From assembly GCF_004210375.1 (NCBI RefSeq), contig NC_134832.1:148797592-148861591 (forward strand): 64,000 nucleotides of DNA. The letters are read 5' to 3'. A program made the translations under genes and the position numbers. This DNA comes from Tachypleus tridentatus. Lineage: Eukaryota; Arthropoda; Merostomata; Xiphosura; Limulidae. This document shows positions 15,401 to 26,336 of the stretch, piece after piece. Under the pieces are notes generated by a model. That model saw only the letters and a program-made list of their open reading frames with translations. It was not told the DNA's origin and did no database searches. The first letter of the stretch is position 1; every line of letters begins with the position of its first letter.

Positions 15401-18400
15401 AGAGAGATCTAGTTACAACCATTGGAGAGAAGCACCAAACACACAGAGAGAGGGAGTTAGTTACAACCATTGGAGAGAAGCACCAGACACACAGAGAGAG
15501 GGAGTTAGTTAAAACCATTGGAGAGAAACACCAGACACACAGAGAGAGGGAGTTAGTTACAACCATTGAAGAGAAACACCAATTGCACAGAGAGGAGTTA
15601 GTTACAACCATTGGAGAGAAGCACCAGACACACAGAGAGAGGGAGTTAGTTACAACCATTGGAGAAAAGTACCAGACAGGGAGAGATAGAGAGATTTAGT
15701 TACAACCACTGGAGAGAAGCACCAGACACAGAGAGGGTGATAGTTACAACCATTGGAAAGAAGCACCAGACACACAAGAGAGAGAGCTAGTTACAACCAC
15801 TGGAGAGAAGCACCAGACACACAGAGAGAGGGAGTTAGTTACAACCATTGGAGAGAAGTTCCAGACAAGGAGAGATAGAGATATCTAGTTACAACCATTG
15901 GAGAGAATCACCAGACACACAGAGAGAGGGAGTTAGTTAAAACCATTGGAGAGAAACACCAGACACACAAGAGAGAGAGCTAGTTACAACCATTGGAGAG
16001 AAGCACCAGACACACAGGGAGAGGGAGTTAGTTACAACCATTGGAGAGAAGTATCAGACAGGTAGAGATAGAGAGATCTAGTTACAACCACTGGAGAGAA
16101 GCACCAGACACACAGAGAGAGGGAGTTAGTTACAACCATTGGAGAGAAGCGCCAGACACACAGAGAGAGGGAGTTAGTTAAAACCATTGGAGAGAAACAC
16201 CAGACACAGAGAGAGAGGGAGTTAGTTACAACCATTGGAGAGAAGTGCCAGACACCCAAGAGAGGGAGTTAGTTACAACCATTGGAGAGAAGTGCCAGAC
16301 ACCCAAGAGAGGGAGTTAGTTACAATCATTGGAAAGAAGTACCAGACACACAAGAGAGAGAGCTAATTACAACCATTGGAGAGAAGCACCAGACACACAG
16401 AGAGAGGGAGTTAGTTACAACCATTGGAGAGAAGTATCAGACACACAAGAGAGAGAGAGCTAGTTACAACCATTGGAGAGAAGCACCAGACACACAGAGA
16501 GAGGGAGTTAGTTACAACCATTGGAGAGAAGTACCAGACAGGGAGAGATAGAGATATCTAGTTACAACCATTGGAGAGAATCACCAGACACACAGAGAGA
16601 GGGAGTTAGTTAAAACCATTGGAGAGAAACATCAGACACACAAGAGAGAGAGCTAGTTACAACCATTGGAGAGAAGCACCAGACACACAGAGAGAGGGAG
16701 TTAGTTAAAACCATTGGAGAGAAACACCAGACACACAAGAGAGAGAGCTAGTTACAACCATTGGAGAGAAGCACCAGACACACAGAGAGAGGGAGTTAGT
16801 TACAACCATTGAAGAGAAACACCAATCACAGAGAGGGAGTTAGTTACAACCACTGGAGAGAAGCATCAGACACACTGAGAGAGGGAGTTAGTTACAACCA
16901 TTGGAGAGAAGTACCAGATACACAAGAGGGAGAGCTAGTTACAACCATTGGAGAGAAGTACCAGACAGGGAGAGATAGAGAGATCTAGTTACAACCATTG
17001 GAGAGAAGCACCAGACACACAAGAGAGAGAGCTAGTTACAACCATTGGAGAGAAGCACTAGACACAGAGAGGGTGTTAGTTACAACCACTGGAGAGAATC
17101 ACCAGACACACAGAGAGAGGGAGTTAGTTAAAACCATTGGAGAGAAACACCAGACACACAAGAGAGAGAGCTAGTTACAACCATTGGAGAGAAGCACCAG
17201 ACACACAGAGAGAGGGAGTTAGTTAAAACCATTGGAGAGAAACACCAGACACACAAGAGAGAGAGCTATTTACAACCATTGGAGAGAAGCACCAGACACA
17301 CAGAGAGAGGGAGTTAGTTACTACCATTGGAGAGACTTACCAGACACAGAAGAGAGAGAGCTAGTTACAACCATTGGAGAGAAGCATCAGATACACAGAG
17401 AGAGGGAGTTAGTTACAACCATTGGAGAGAAGTACCAGACACACAAGAGAGAGAGCTAGTTACAACCATTGGAGAGAAACACCAAACATAGAGAGGGAGT
17501 TAGTTACAACCATTGGAGAGAAGCACCAGACACACAAGAGAGAGAGCTAGTTACAACCACTGGAGAGAAGCACCAAACACACAGAGAGAGGGAGTTAGTT
17601 ACAACCATTGCAGAGAAGTACCAGACACACAAGAGAGAGAGCTAGTTACAACCATTGGAGAGAAGCACCAGACACACAAGAGAGGGAGTTAGTTACAACC
17701 ATTGGAGAGAAGCACCAGACACACAGAGAGAGGGAGTTAGTTGCAACCATTGGAAAGATGTGCCAGACACACAAGAGAGAGAGCTAGTTACAACCACTGG
17801 AGAGAAGCACCAGACACACAGAGAGAGGGAGTTAGTTACAACCATTGGAGAGAAGTACCAGACAGGGAGAGATAGAGATATCTAGTTACAACCATTGGAG
17901 AGAATCACCAGACACACAGAGAGAGGGAGTTAGTTAAAACCATTGGAGAGAAACACCAGACACACAAGAGAGAGAGCTAGTTACAACCATTGGAGAGAAG
18001 CACTAGACACAGAGAGAGAGGGAGTTAGTTAAAACCATTGGAGAGAAACACCAGATACACAAGAGAGAAAGCTAGTTACAACCATTGGAGAGAAGCACCA
18101 GACACACAGAGAGAGGGAGTTAGTTACAACCATTGGAGAGAAGTACCAGACACAGAAGAGAGAGAGCTAGTTACAACCATGGGAGAGAAGCATCAGATAC
18201 ACAGAGAGTGGGAGTTAGTTACAACCATTGGAGAGAAGCACCAAACACACAAGAGAGAGAGCTAGTTACAACCAGTGCAGAGAAGCACCAGACACACAAG
18301 AGAGGGAGTTAGTTACAACCATTGGAGAGAAGCACCAGACACACAAGAGAGAGAACTAGTTACAACCATTGGAGAGGAGCACCAGACACACAAGAGAGGG

Positions 18401-19071
18401 AGTTAGTTGCAACGATTGGAAAGACGTACCAGACACACAAGAGAGAGAGCTAGTTACAACCACTGGAGAGAAGCACCAGACACACAGAGAGAGGGAGTTA
18501 GTTACAACCATTGAAGAGAAACACCAAACACAGAGAGGGAGTTAGTTACAACCATTGGAGAGAAGCACCAAACACACAAGAGAGAGAGCTAGTTACAACC
18601 ACTGGAGAGAAGCACCAAACACACAGAGAGAGGGAGCTAGTTACAACCATTGGAGAGAAGCACCAGACACAGAGAGGGAGTTAGTTACAACCATTCGAGA
18701 GAAGCACAAGACACACAAGAGAGAGAGGTAGTTACAACCATTGGAGAGAAGCACCAGACACACAAGAGAGGGAGTTAGTTGCAACCATTGGAAAGACGTG
18801 CCAGACACACAAGAGAGAGAGCTAGTTACAACCACTGGAGAGAAGCACCAGACACACAGAGAGAGGGAGTTAGTTACAACCATTGAAGAGAAACACCAAA
18901 CACAGAGAGGGAGTTAGTTACAACCATTGGAGAGAAGCACCAAACACACAAGAGAGAGAGCTAGTTACAACCAGTGCAGAGAAGCACCAGACACACCGAG
19001 AGAGGGAGTTAGTTACAACCATTGGAGAGAAGTACCAGGCACAGATAGAGGGAGCTAGTTACAACCACTGG
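475..19071 (+). repeat. giant tandem array (satellite), 47/48-bp monomers
   Basis: About 390 head-to-tail monomers, read on the plus strand as GTTACAACCATTGGAGAGAA followed by a CACCAGACACACA-like part and a GA-rich stretch ending GGGAGTTA or GAGAGCTA. Two monomer classes alternate, about 47 bp (CACAAGAGAGAGAGCTA end, often with CCACTGG) and about 48 bp (CACAGAGAGAGGGAGTTA end), giving a 95-bp dimer. A third class carries GACAGGGAGAGATAGAGAGA followed by TCTAG. Longer blocks recur: 4589-5166 matches 6163-6740 at an offset of 1574 bp, and 10582 onward matches 12292 onward at 1710 bp. T is scarce on the plus strand. Many 60-170-codon frames are open on both strands because monomers contain few stops; the 95-bp dimer is not a multiple of three, so these frames rotate and do not indicate protein. 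Divergent monomers lie at the left edge, and the right edge stops abruptly at 19071. Confidence 0.97.
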
Positions 19072-19429
19072 TTTTGTTTTATTCTTCACAAAAACCCACA
19101 TAGCATTACTAATAATTCACTGGTATCGTATTATGCAGCAAAACTACAAATTCACGATTACCATTGCTGGATTTTATTATTCTCTTAAGTTAATTGCAAA
19201 GTATTTTTTTATTTAGGCAACGTGTATTTCAAACAATAACAGTATAACAGTAGTGATTGCACGGGATATTTCTTGTTAACAAACAATAATTAACAAGTAC
19301 TTATTTTACAAAAACAGATGAACAGCGAGCGATAAACGCTATTACAAGGATATTTTTCTTCGTTTGTATTTTCGATATTACTGTTTGGTTAACTACACTT
19401 TCACCTACATCATAGAACACAAGAAATCA
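19072..19429. other. AT-rich spacer, no gene seen
   Basis: Single-copy AT-rich sequence between the giant array and the first SINE. No exon-like or structured feature recognised. Confidence 0.5.
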
Positions 19430-19706
19430 ACCCGGCATGGCCAGGTGGTTAAGGAACTCGACTCGTAATCCCAGAGTCTCGGGTTCGAATCCCCGTCACA
19501 CCAAATATGCCCGCCCTTTTAGCCATGAGGTCGTTATAATGTTACCGTCTATCCCACTATTCGTTGATAAAAGAATAACCACAGAGTTGACGGTAGGTGG
19601 TGACGACTAGATGTCTTCCCTCTAGTCTTACAGTGCTAACTTAAGGACGGCTAGCGCAGATAGACCTCGTGTAGCTTTGCGCGAAATTCAAAGCAAACAA
19701 ACAATA
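19430..19706 (+). mobile_element. SINE A (tRNA-Thr-like SINE), near full length
   Basis: Starts CCCGGCATGGCCAGGTGG, where TGGCCAGGTGG fits a pol III A box, followed by an anticodon-like ACTCGTAATC and GGGTTCGAATCC, a B box. The CTCGTAA loop resembles tRNA-Thr(CGT). A tRNA-unrelated body follows (ATGCCCGCCC, CCCACTATTCGTTG, TCTAGTCTTACAGTGCTAA, CTTTGCGCGAAATTC) and ends in an AAACAAAC tail. The element is a non-autonomous retroposon, presumably moved by a LINE not seen here. It is the reference for the other SINE A copies in this window. Confidence 0.9.
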
Positions 19707-20626
19707 ACAATTAATACACTTAAACATGGAGAAACACGTGAGATAAACATGGCATGATAAAAAGAAGCTATTATTTGTCACGGAGATTAACAGAAGAAAA
19801 TGGATCACAATATTGCCTTTACCAGCATTAACTCTTAGTTATCCATGAAGAAAACAGAATAATTTAAATAAATCTGAATTAATTATTGCAATAGCACGAG
19901 CAACAAGCAGCTAATTGTTTAAAGATCATTGATGGAAAAGATTAAATGTTTAGCGCCATCTTTTGAGCAGAAGAAGTACGTCTATGATTATTTTTATAAA
20001 ATATTCTGTTACATTTTCTCGGGAAAAATTGGTTGTGCTCAACTAATTGTCTGTGGTTAAATTTCATACAAAGAGATAAGTTGATTTTCACAATCATGGT
20101 TAATTTCTTCTTTCGATGTGAAAGCCTTTTTTTTTTCAATTCTTCTTGAAAAAACAACAACCAAACAGCTTAGAATAAGAAACGTAACATTACATTTAGT
20201 TTACTAAACATTAACTCAAGCGTTGTTAGAAGTTGACGTTGATTTCGTCGAGCCAACTAAATGAAAATTAGGGCCTGCAAGTGTCGGTAGGGCTCGAGTA
20301 GTCTTAGACGAAATTTAATAAACAATTTTATAAACCCATTTCTTTTATTCCTTTATAGATTATTTTGTTATGATTTTATTAATCCTAAAAGTCATTATGC
20401 ATAATATGCATAATTTATTTCAGCGGCCATTTTGTAATTTTTACGCAAAAATAGATATTTTACTATTATCTAACATATTTTCTGGTTTATTTCTTGAATT
20501 AATTTTTATTTTGTGTTTTTCGTGTTTTTTTTTCTAATTGGTACACATTTGTGTGAAGTTAGATTTTATAAATACATTTAATGTTTTTCTTTTTCCATAT
20601 TATTAACATTTTTATTATCATTTTTA
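19707..20626. other. AT-rich spacer, no gene seen
   Basis: AT-rich single-copy DNA. A 72-codon minus-strand frame at 19942-20160 has no recognisable domain and a simple Lys/Asn-rich composition typical of AT-rich noise. No splice-bounded exon recognised. Confidence 0.45.
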
Positions 20627-20800
20627 GGCGAGCACGACATGACCAGATGGTTAAGGAACTCAACATGTAATCTAAGACTAGCGGGTTCAAATCCCCGTCG
20701 CACCAAACATGTTTGCCCTTTAAACCGAGGAGGCGTTATGTGGCGGTCAACCCTACTATTCGTTGGTAAAAGAGTAACCCAAGAGTTGGAATGACCTGTT
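20627..20800 (+). mobile_element. SINE A, 3'-truncated copy
   Basis: Diverged head and middle of SINE A: ACATGACCAGATGGTTAAGG, a B-box-like GGGTTCAAATCC, CACCAAACATG, CCTACTATTCGTTGG and AGAGTTGG are present. The 3' third (TCTAGTCTTACACTGC to the CAAAC tail) is missing. Confidence 0.8.
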
Positions 20801-21183
20801 TTTGTGTTTGTTTTGTGAATACATCAAAGTGCTTCCACGCACTAGTGCCTTACAGGTAGTGTTACCATCTCTCCAAGTTTCATCTGAAGTTCCATGGTTT
20901 GGGCTAGATACAAAACCTATAAAACTTGTGTACTTTTAATAAATTCTTAAGTTTATTATATATTATACACCCTTGTGCAAATTAATTGAAACAAATGGTC
21001 ATTTTACAATATTTTCAGCATTGTGGCCGGTGTAGGCTCGCAGGACCCGCTGATTTCCTTTAATAGTCATTTTTTCATACAGACGGCGTCATTAGCTATG
21101 TTTTGCAGTACGATCGATCTATTTTTAGAACACATAACGAAATTTTGAGGAATATTATGTCATTCAAAATTGCGTTAGAAGGG

Positions 21184-21313
21184 TGTGTGTTTGTGTGTGT
21201 GTTTTTCGTATAGCAAAGCTACAAAGGGATATCTACTCAGCCCACCGAGAGGAATCGAACCCCTGATTTTAGCGTTGTAAATCCGGAGACATACCGCTGT
21301 ACTAGCGGGGGGC
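21184..21313 (-). mobile_element. SINE B inserted inside the Tc1-like element
   Basis: Antisense copy of a second tRNA-derived SINE: ATAGCAAAGCTACAAAGG, then GAATCGAACCCC (reverse of a B box), GCGTTGTAAATCC and CCGCTGTACTAGCGGGG. It is flanked by a perfect 12-bp target-site duplication, GCGTTAGAAGGG, at 21172-21183 and 21314-21325. The second Tc1 copy carries the uninterrupted site region, so this insertion came after the Tc1 element. Confidence 0.9.
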
Positions 21314-21330
21314 GCGTTAGAAGGGCAAAG

Positions 21331-22007
21331 AGACCAGTCAAAAAACAACTTCTTACCAACTCAATGAAGAAAAAACGGTATCAATAGGGTCTGAAATACA
21401 ATAACTTGATGCAAGAACAATGGAGGAAGGTGTTATTCAGTGACGAGACTCATTTCTTCGTGCAGGGTCAAAGAAGTCTGCATGTTTGCAGATCTCCAGG
21501 TGAGAAACTTCGAGAATCTCACATCAATCAGTTCGTAAAGCATCCCTCGAAGAAAATGTTTTGGGGCTTTTTCAGCTACTATGGCGTTGGAGGCTTAAAT
21601 ATCGTAGAAGGTATGATGCGAGGACCACAGCACATCAAAGTTTTGCAGAGTAGAGTCGTTCCAGGATTGAAAAAGAGATTTCCAGATGGATCTGGCACTT
21701 TTCAGGAAGATCTGGCTCCGTGCCACACATCGAAACTTGTGAAGAATTTTATAACTACAACGCGAATAAAGGTACTGGACTCGCTTGGAAACTCTTCTGA
21801 CTTAAATCCTATTGAAAATCTTTGGGCAATTTGTAAAGAAAGACTTCTGGGAAAGACTGTACTACGAAAGATAAGCTAATTGAGGCCATAATTGAGGTGT
21901 GGTACCACGATCCAAAAATTAGTAAAGATTGCAGTCAACTCGTGAACTCGATACCAAAGCGGATTAATGATCTTCTGCAAAATAAAGGCGGTCATATCAT
22001 GTATTAA
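21331..22007 (+). pseudogene. Tc1-like transposase fragment (DD34E domain), decayed
   Basis: Catalytic half of a Tc1/mariner transposase, which would act as a cut-and-paste nuclease in the nucleus. Visible motifs are FSDETH (first Asp), FQEDLAPCHTS (second Asp) and SDLNPIENLW (Glu); I count 34 residues between the last two, so DD34E. No paired-like helix-turn-helix precedes it. A TAG stop lies at 21385-21387, where Trp is expected before GLKYNN. After LRKIS a one-base frameshift near 21864-21873 moves the C-terminal part (IEVWYHDPKI to GGHIMY) to another frame, ending in TAA at 22005-22007. The longest open part is 21406-21879. The remnant is exactly as long (677 bp) as that of copy 2. Confidence 0.85.
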
Positions 22008-22085
22008 TTTGTGAGTAATTTTTGGATTCTCAGAAATAAAACGCAAAAAATTCAAAAAAATCGTAATTTTCCGTCTTGTTTCAAT

Positions 22086-22734
22086 GTAGAGAAATAAAAA
22101 AAATTGTATTTTTAGCTTTTCTAATAATTGTCATTTTAGGACCTAATAAAAAAATCAACTGGTAAGCTTTTAACATTTAATTAATAACATAAATCTTACT
22201 TTTGTAATATTGTTATATCAGTTAATATATAGCATAAAATTTCATGTAATAATTAATGTATAACATAACATATGAATTTTAGCCTGTAAGTTTTCCCACG
22301 TCATTAAAAAAGGGGAAGAGACATAGTTTAGACACTTTGACACAATCGGACAAACAATAGAATTAAAGGAATATTTTTACAGCAGCTTGTATATATATGT
22401 TTTTTGATATTATATGTGAGTCAGACAGCTTGAAACGGTTCTGTACTCCATACAAATCAATATTTTCTACAGCAAACTGCTATGACTTAGGTTGGTTGAA
22501 TCAGTCGAAAGGACTATTTTTGACATGGGGCTTGCGATGAAAATTTTAGCATCTCGATATAGACCAGCGTTTAGTTTAAAATAATGATTTTAACATGGGC
22601 TTCTATAAATATTTTAGAATTAAGTATAATGTAAACAGCTGTAAATAGTCGGGTGTTCAATGGATGGGAAGATTGTTGACAGGGTCTGAAACAAAATTTT
22701 TTGCCGGAAAAATAGTATTAGACCACCTAAATAT
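22086..22734. other. AT-rich spacer, no gene seen
   Basis: Single-copy AT-rich sequence with no exon, transposon end or repeat that I recognise. Confidence 0.45.
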
Positions 22735-23038
22735 TTATATTTTGTTTGTTTGTTTGTTTGTTTTTTGGAATTTCGCACAAAGCTACTCGAAAGCTATCTG
22801 TGCTAGTCGTCCCTAATTTAGCAGTGTAAGACTAGAGGGAAGGCAGCTAGTCATCACTACCCACCGCCAACTCTTAGGCTACTCTTTTACCAACGAATAG
22901 TGGGATTGACCGTCACATTATAACGCCCCCACGGCTGAAAGGGCGAGCATGTGTGGCGCGACGGGAATGCGAACCCGCGACCCTCAGATTACGAGTCGCA
23001 CGCCTTTACCCACCTGGCCATGCCGGGCCCTTATATTT
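22735..23038 (-). mobile_element. SINE A, near full length, antisense, with TSD
   Basis: Antisense SINE A beginning with its tail (TTTGTTTGTTTG) then GAATTTCGCACAAAGCTACT, CCCACCGCCAACTCTTAGG, GCGAACCCGCG and ending CATGCCGGGC. It is bounded by an 8-bp direct repeat TTATATTT at 22735-22742 and 23031-23038, a plausible target-site duplication. Confidence 0.88.
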
Positions 23039-23523
23039 AGTAGTTTCGTTTTGAGTTTGTTTACTGATAAAATATATATGTTTTTTTTTTTTTTTTACAA
23101 GTTACATCTTGTACAGTAAGTAAAATTTACTTGAGAATGATTGTACCAGTGATCGAAATGTCGCGTTTTTTCTAAAAATCAATCTTACAATAAAAGCTGT
23201 AACTTTTCTTTGTGACGCTTTATCACAATTAACATCCTTGTAGGCTTATGTAGTTTTAGCTGGTGTTACGTAACTCCTTCGAACATTTATCGAACGTCTA
23301 GGAACAGAGTAATAACATTCATATTTCTTTCTAGCAAAATACATTATCCTAAAAAAAGAAAAGTTTATTTGAAACACTATTTTGTACACACTTAATTGAA
23401 CTCCAAAATTAATTAATTAAAAGAATGTAGAAAAAACTCGAAGTCTATTGGTTTGCGATACTCCATTAGTTTTCAGCTCCATGAAACATTATTATAATAC
23501 TGTATTTCTACTCTCGCCAAGAA
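23039..23523. other. AT-rich spacer, no gene seen
   Basis: No gene or repeat recognised between two oppositely oriented SINE A copies. Confidence 0.4.
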
Positions 23524-23785
23524 GGCCTGGCATGGCCACCTGGTTTGGGAGCTCGATTCGTAATCGAAGGGTCACGAGTTAGAATGCCTGTCACACCAAA
23601 CATGCTCGCCTTTTCAGCCGTGGGGACGTCATAATGTTTTAGTCAATCCTACTATTCGTAGTTAAAATAATAGACCAAGTGATGGCTAGTTATTCCCCCT
23701 ACAGTCCTACACTATTAAATTAGGGACGACTAGCGCAGATAGCACACATGTAGATTTTGCCAAAATTCAAAAAGAAATAAATTTG
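23524..23785 (+). mobile_element. SINE A, diverged, sense
   Basis: GGCCTGGCATGGCCACCTGG head, CACACCAAACATGCTCGCC, CCTACTATTCG, then a short internal deletion around the GTGGTGATGACTAGC block, and a tail ending CAAAATTCAAAAAGAAATAA. It lies inverted relative to the copy at 22743-23030, so the two could pair in one transcript. Confidence 0.8.
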
Positions 23786-23892
23786 ACCTTGAGTTTGAAG
23801 ACTTGTAACACTAAACAACACGTTTTCGATACACGTGGTGGGCACAGGACACAAGTAGCCCACTATGTAGCTTTGCAGTTAACAACAAAACA
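23786..23892 (+). mobile_element. SINE B fragment, sense
   Basis: GAAGACTTGTAACACTAAAC, then GTTTTCGATACACGTGGTGGG (only the core TTCGATAC is B-box-like) and AGCCCACTATGTAGCTTTGC with an AACAACAAAAC tail. It lacks the tRNA-like 5' end. Confidence 0.65.
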
Positions 23893-24155
23893 GCCCGTAC
23901 ATTTTCTATGAATCATTTCAGATTAACCATATTAACGGTCTGACGAAGATGTATGCGTGAAACATGAAAGAAGAATCGATGACAAAGCTGAATAATCAAC
24001 CTTTCGCTGACGCACTCATAGTTGAAATGTAGGTTTCAGCCCATTGTTGGAACGTCTCAGATCCTAGACATAAAGATACGGCACGAGAAACTCAATTTTT
24101 GTGGTAAAAAATACATTCATTAGTGTGTGTTTCTTCATAGAAATACATTTATTAT

Positions 24156-24272
24156 TGTGTGTTTCTTTATAGAAAAGCCACATCAGGCTATTTGCTGACT
24201 CTATTGAGGGAAATCGAATCTCTGATTTTAGCGTTGTAAATTTGTAGACTTGCAGCTGGATTAGCGGGGGAC
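24156..24272 (-). mobile_element. SINE B copy, antisense
   Basis: TGTGTGTTTCTTTATAGAAA then AGCCACATCAGGCTATTTGC, AATCGAATCTCTGATTTTAG, CGTTGTAAATTTGTAGAC and a TAGCGGGGGAC end. Same subgroup as the SINE inside the Tc1-like element. A second short copy of its outer tail (TGTGTGTTTCTTCATAG) lies just upstream at 24123. Confidence 0.8.
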
Positions 24273-24325
24273 TTGTACGATAAGAAAATACTTTTTATAA
24301 CTAAACTTGCTGGGCATCGTGAAGC

Positions 24326-24442
24326 AGCAATGTAACAGTATAGATTAGGCTAACTAGCTGAGACAGCAATGTAACAGAATAGATTAGGCTAACTAGCTGA
24401 GACAGCAATGTAACAGTATAGATTAGGCTAACTAGCTGAGAG
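24326..24442. repeat. 39-bp tandem repeat, 3 copies
   Basis: Three nearly identical units start at 24326, 24365 and 24404, each AGCAATGTAACAGTATAGAT followed by TAGGCTAACTAGCTGAGAC. The middle copy has one T-to-A change and the last ends GAGAG. Confidence 0.95.
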
Positions 24443-24643
24443 CAGAGGAACGGTAACAGAAAGACTAATATTTATTACTTGGTTTTAAACCTTACAGAAA
24501 TTGTCAATACAGTACAGAAACTGATTGAAATACTATCCTTGAGGATACTGATGGATTGAAAACGTTGCTCAAGTTTTGTTTTTCCCACCAGGGGTCGCCG
24601 CAACGGAAACTCCAACATTATGTTAATTCCATATCATCGATAG

Positions 24644-24895
24644 AGGCCCGGCATGGCCAGGTAGTTAAAGCTCTCGACTCGTAATCCCTATCACACCAAA
24701 CATGCTCGCCCTTTCAGCTGGGGGCGTTATAATGTGACGGTCAATCCCACTATTCCTTGGTAAGAGAGTAGTCCAAGAGTTGACGGTGGGTAGTGATGAC
24801 TAGCTGCCTTCCCTATAGTCTTACACTGCTAAATTAGGGACTGCTAGCGCAGATAGCCCTCGTGCAGCTTTGCGCGAAATTCAAAACAAACCAAA
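24644..24895 (+). mobile_element. SINE A, sense, anticodon-arm deletion
   Basis: GGCCCGGCATGGCCAGGTAG head. The sequence jumps from CTCGTAATCCC directly to TATCACACCAAACATG, deleting most of the B-box arm. The rest is intact to GCGAAATTCAAAACAAAC. Imperfect flanking repeats (ATCATCGAT and ATCATCAAT) may be the target-site duplication. Confidence 0.85.
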
Positions 24896-25150
24896 ATCAT
24901 CAATGGTTGTCACATACCAAGCAGTACTGTATACATGCCTATTATTTATTTATTTTGTCGTGGTTGATTATTCTAATGTTTAAAACTTTTTAAAAATCTA
25001 AACAAAAGGGTTAGCAACGTGATTTGATGTCCTGATGTCCACACACAAATAAAATTAAAATATAGCCATCCCATAAATACGGAGATGAGAAAGAAAGGGT
25101 TTTACCAAATAAAAAAACACAAAAGTTAAACACAGTGCTACTCGTACGAG

Positions 25151-25183
<33 letters not shown>

Positions 25184-25227
25184 GAAATCAGCGTCTCTCG
25201 TACAGGGTGATCATGCTACTCCTGTTC
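24896..25227. other. AT-rich spacer, no gene seen
   Basis: Single-copy DNA without recognisable coding or structured features. Confidence 0.4.
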
Positions 25228-25322
25228 ATAGATAAAATGCTAAAATTCGAGGTTCGCTTCTCCGTGGTGAACAGAGCACATATGCTTAATTATGTAGATT
25301 TGTGCTAAACCAAACAGAAAGC
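25228..25322 (+). mobile_element. SINE B-like fragment, sense, diverged
   Basis: AATGCTAAAATTCGAGGTTCG with a B-box-like GGTTCGCTTC, CCGTGGTGAACAGAGCAC and TGTAGATTTGTGCTAAACCA. Matches the 3' half of the tRNA part plus the body of SINE B. Confidence 0.55.
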
Positions 25323-25460
25323 TATGCTAATATTTTAAGTCAACTGTGACGTCACTGAAATGCACGGTAACAGTAGCAATGTTCATCTACAACAGAAGTA
25401 TAATACAATATATTGCAAACAGTTATAATTAGAGGGCGCTATATAAAAACGTGTAGTGCA

Positions 25461-25582
25461 TTGTTTGTTTTTGTTTGGAAATAACCACAAATCTACACAA
25501 TGGGCTATATGTGCTATATCACAGATATTGATTTCTGGTGGGGTGAGTCGGCAGACATTCCGCTGTGCCAGTAGGGGACACA
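25461..25582 (-). mobile_element. SINE B copy, antisense, diverged
   Basis: TGTTTGTTTTTGTTTGGAAA tail, CTACACAATGGGCTATATGT body, GTCGGCAGACATTCCGCTGT and GCCAGTAGGGGACAC at the tRNA-like end. The B box is mutated beyond recognition. Confidence 0.6.
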
Positions 25583-25973
25583 GGTAATGCGACTTACGTC
25601 TGTTGTTTTGTTTTAATTTACCTAATCAAATTTCTTATTATAAGAAACCATGAATCTCACACATAGGTATGTAAGAACTGACAGTTGGCTTCTGAAAATA
25701 AGGTAGAAGTGCACGAATATTTTTAACATCGCAGAAACGTGCTGATATATTTCGACTATATAAATAACCCTTCATGCAATAAACGAAAATAAACAGTCCA
25801 CTTTTAACATATACTCTTCAAAAAAAGAAACGCAAAAGGCAAAATATGAGACACATTGTTAACAAGTTTATTCCGGGTAGTTTTGTATGACATGTATGAA
25901 ACTTAGCACATTCACTGCTGAACATCCAAAGTCTGCAAAGGCGAAGTCCACGCTCACTAGGTGAAGTTTAACG

Positions 25974-26336
25974 TCACTCAACGTCAATAACGAGTATGCC
26001 CCCCCCGTGAGCATCAATAACTGCTTGGCATCTCCTGCCCATGGAAGCGATGATCACATCCTGTGGAATGGCTGTCCACTCAGCCTGCAAAACTGCTGCA
26101 AGCTGAGGTAGAGTCTGCGGTTGAGGTTGTCGCCGTCGCAGACGTCGGTCCAACTCGTCCCAAAGATGTTCAATGGGGTTTAAATCTGGTGATCTGGAGG
26201 GCCAAGGAAAAACGTTGATGTTGTGGTGTCTCAAGAAGACAGTGGTGAGTCGGGCTGTGTGAGGACGGGCGTTGTAATGTTGAAAAACGTCTTTGACGTT
26301 CACCATGATGGGTTGCACATGGGGCCTAAGAATCTC
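25974..26336 (-). pseudogene. Tc1-like transposase, C-terminal catalytic fragment
   Basis: Carries NARPHTAR and SPDLNPIEHLWDELDRR, hallmark Tc1 motifs. The residue before NARPHTAR, normally the second catalytic Asp, is Tyr (HYNARPHTA). Thirty-four residues separate it from the Glu, as in DD34E enzymes. The fragment reads back to ILRPHVQP, where it meets the deletion junction. The first catalytic Asp block (DES or DET) is missing, so it cannot be active. Confidence 0.88.

Larger units (their letters stand above)
20966..22085 (+). mobile_element. Tc1-like DNA transposon, copy 1, deletion derivative
   Basis: Begins at a TA dinucleotide with the terminal repeat TACACCCTTGTGCAAATTAA, the same end as the copy at 34743-35740. 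The right terminal repeat is lost: similarity to the other copy stops at TTTCAAT (22085), about 19 bp before the expected end. Without its nested SINE and one target-site copy it is 978 bp, close to the 998 bp of the intact-ended copy. The only coding sequence is a decayed DD34E transposase fragment. A canonical Tc1 is about 1.6 kb, so the part coding for the DNA-binding domain is absent. Confidence 0.88.

Noticed and set aside
803-18883. Long open frames encoding repetitive YNHWRE / TTIGEKHQ peptides
   Set aside because: By-products of a stop-poor satellite monomer; the dimer length is not a multiple of three, both strands are open, and there is no start, splice or conservation signal.
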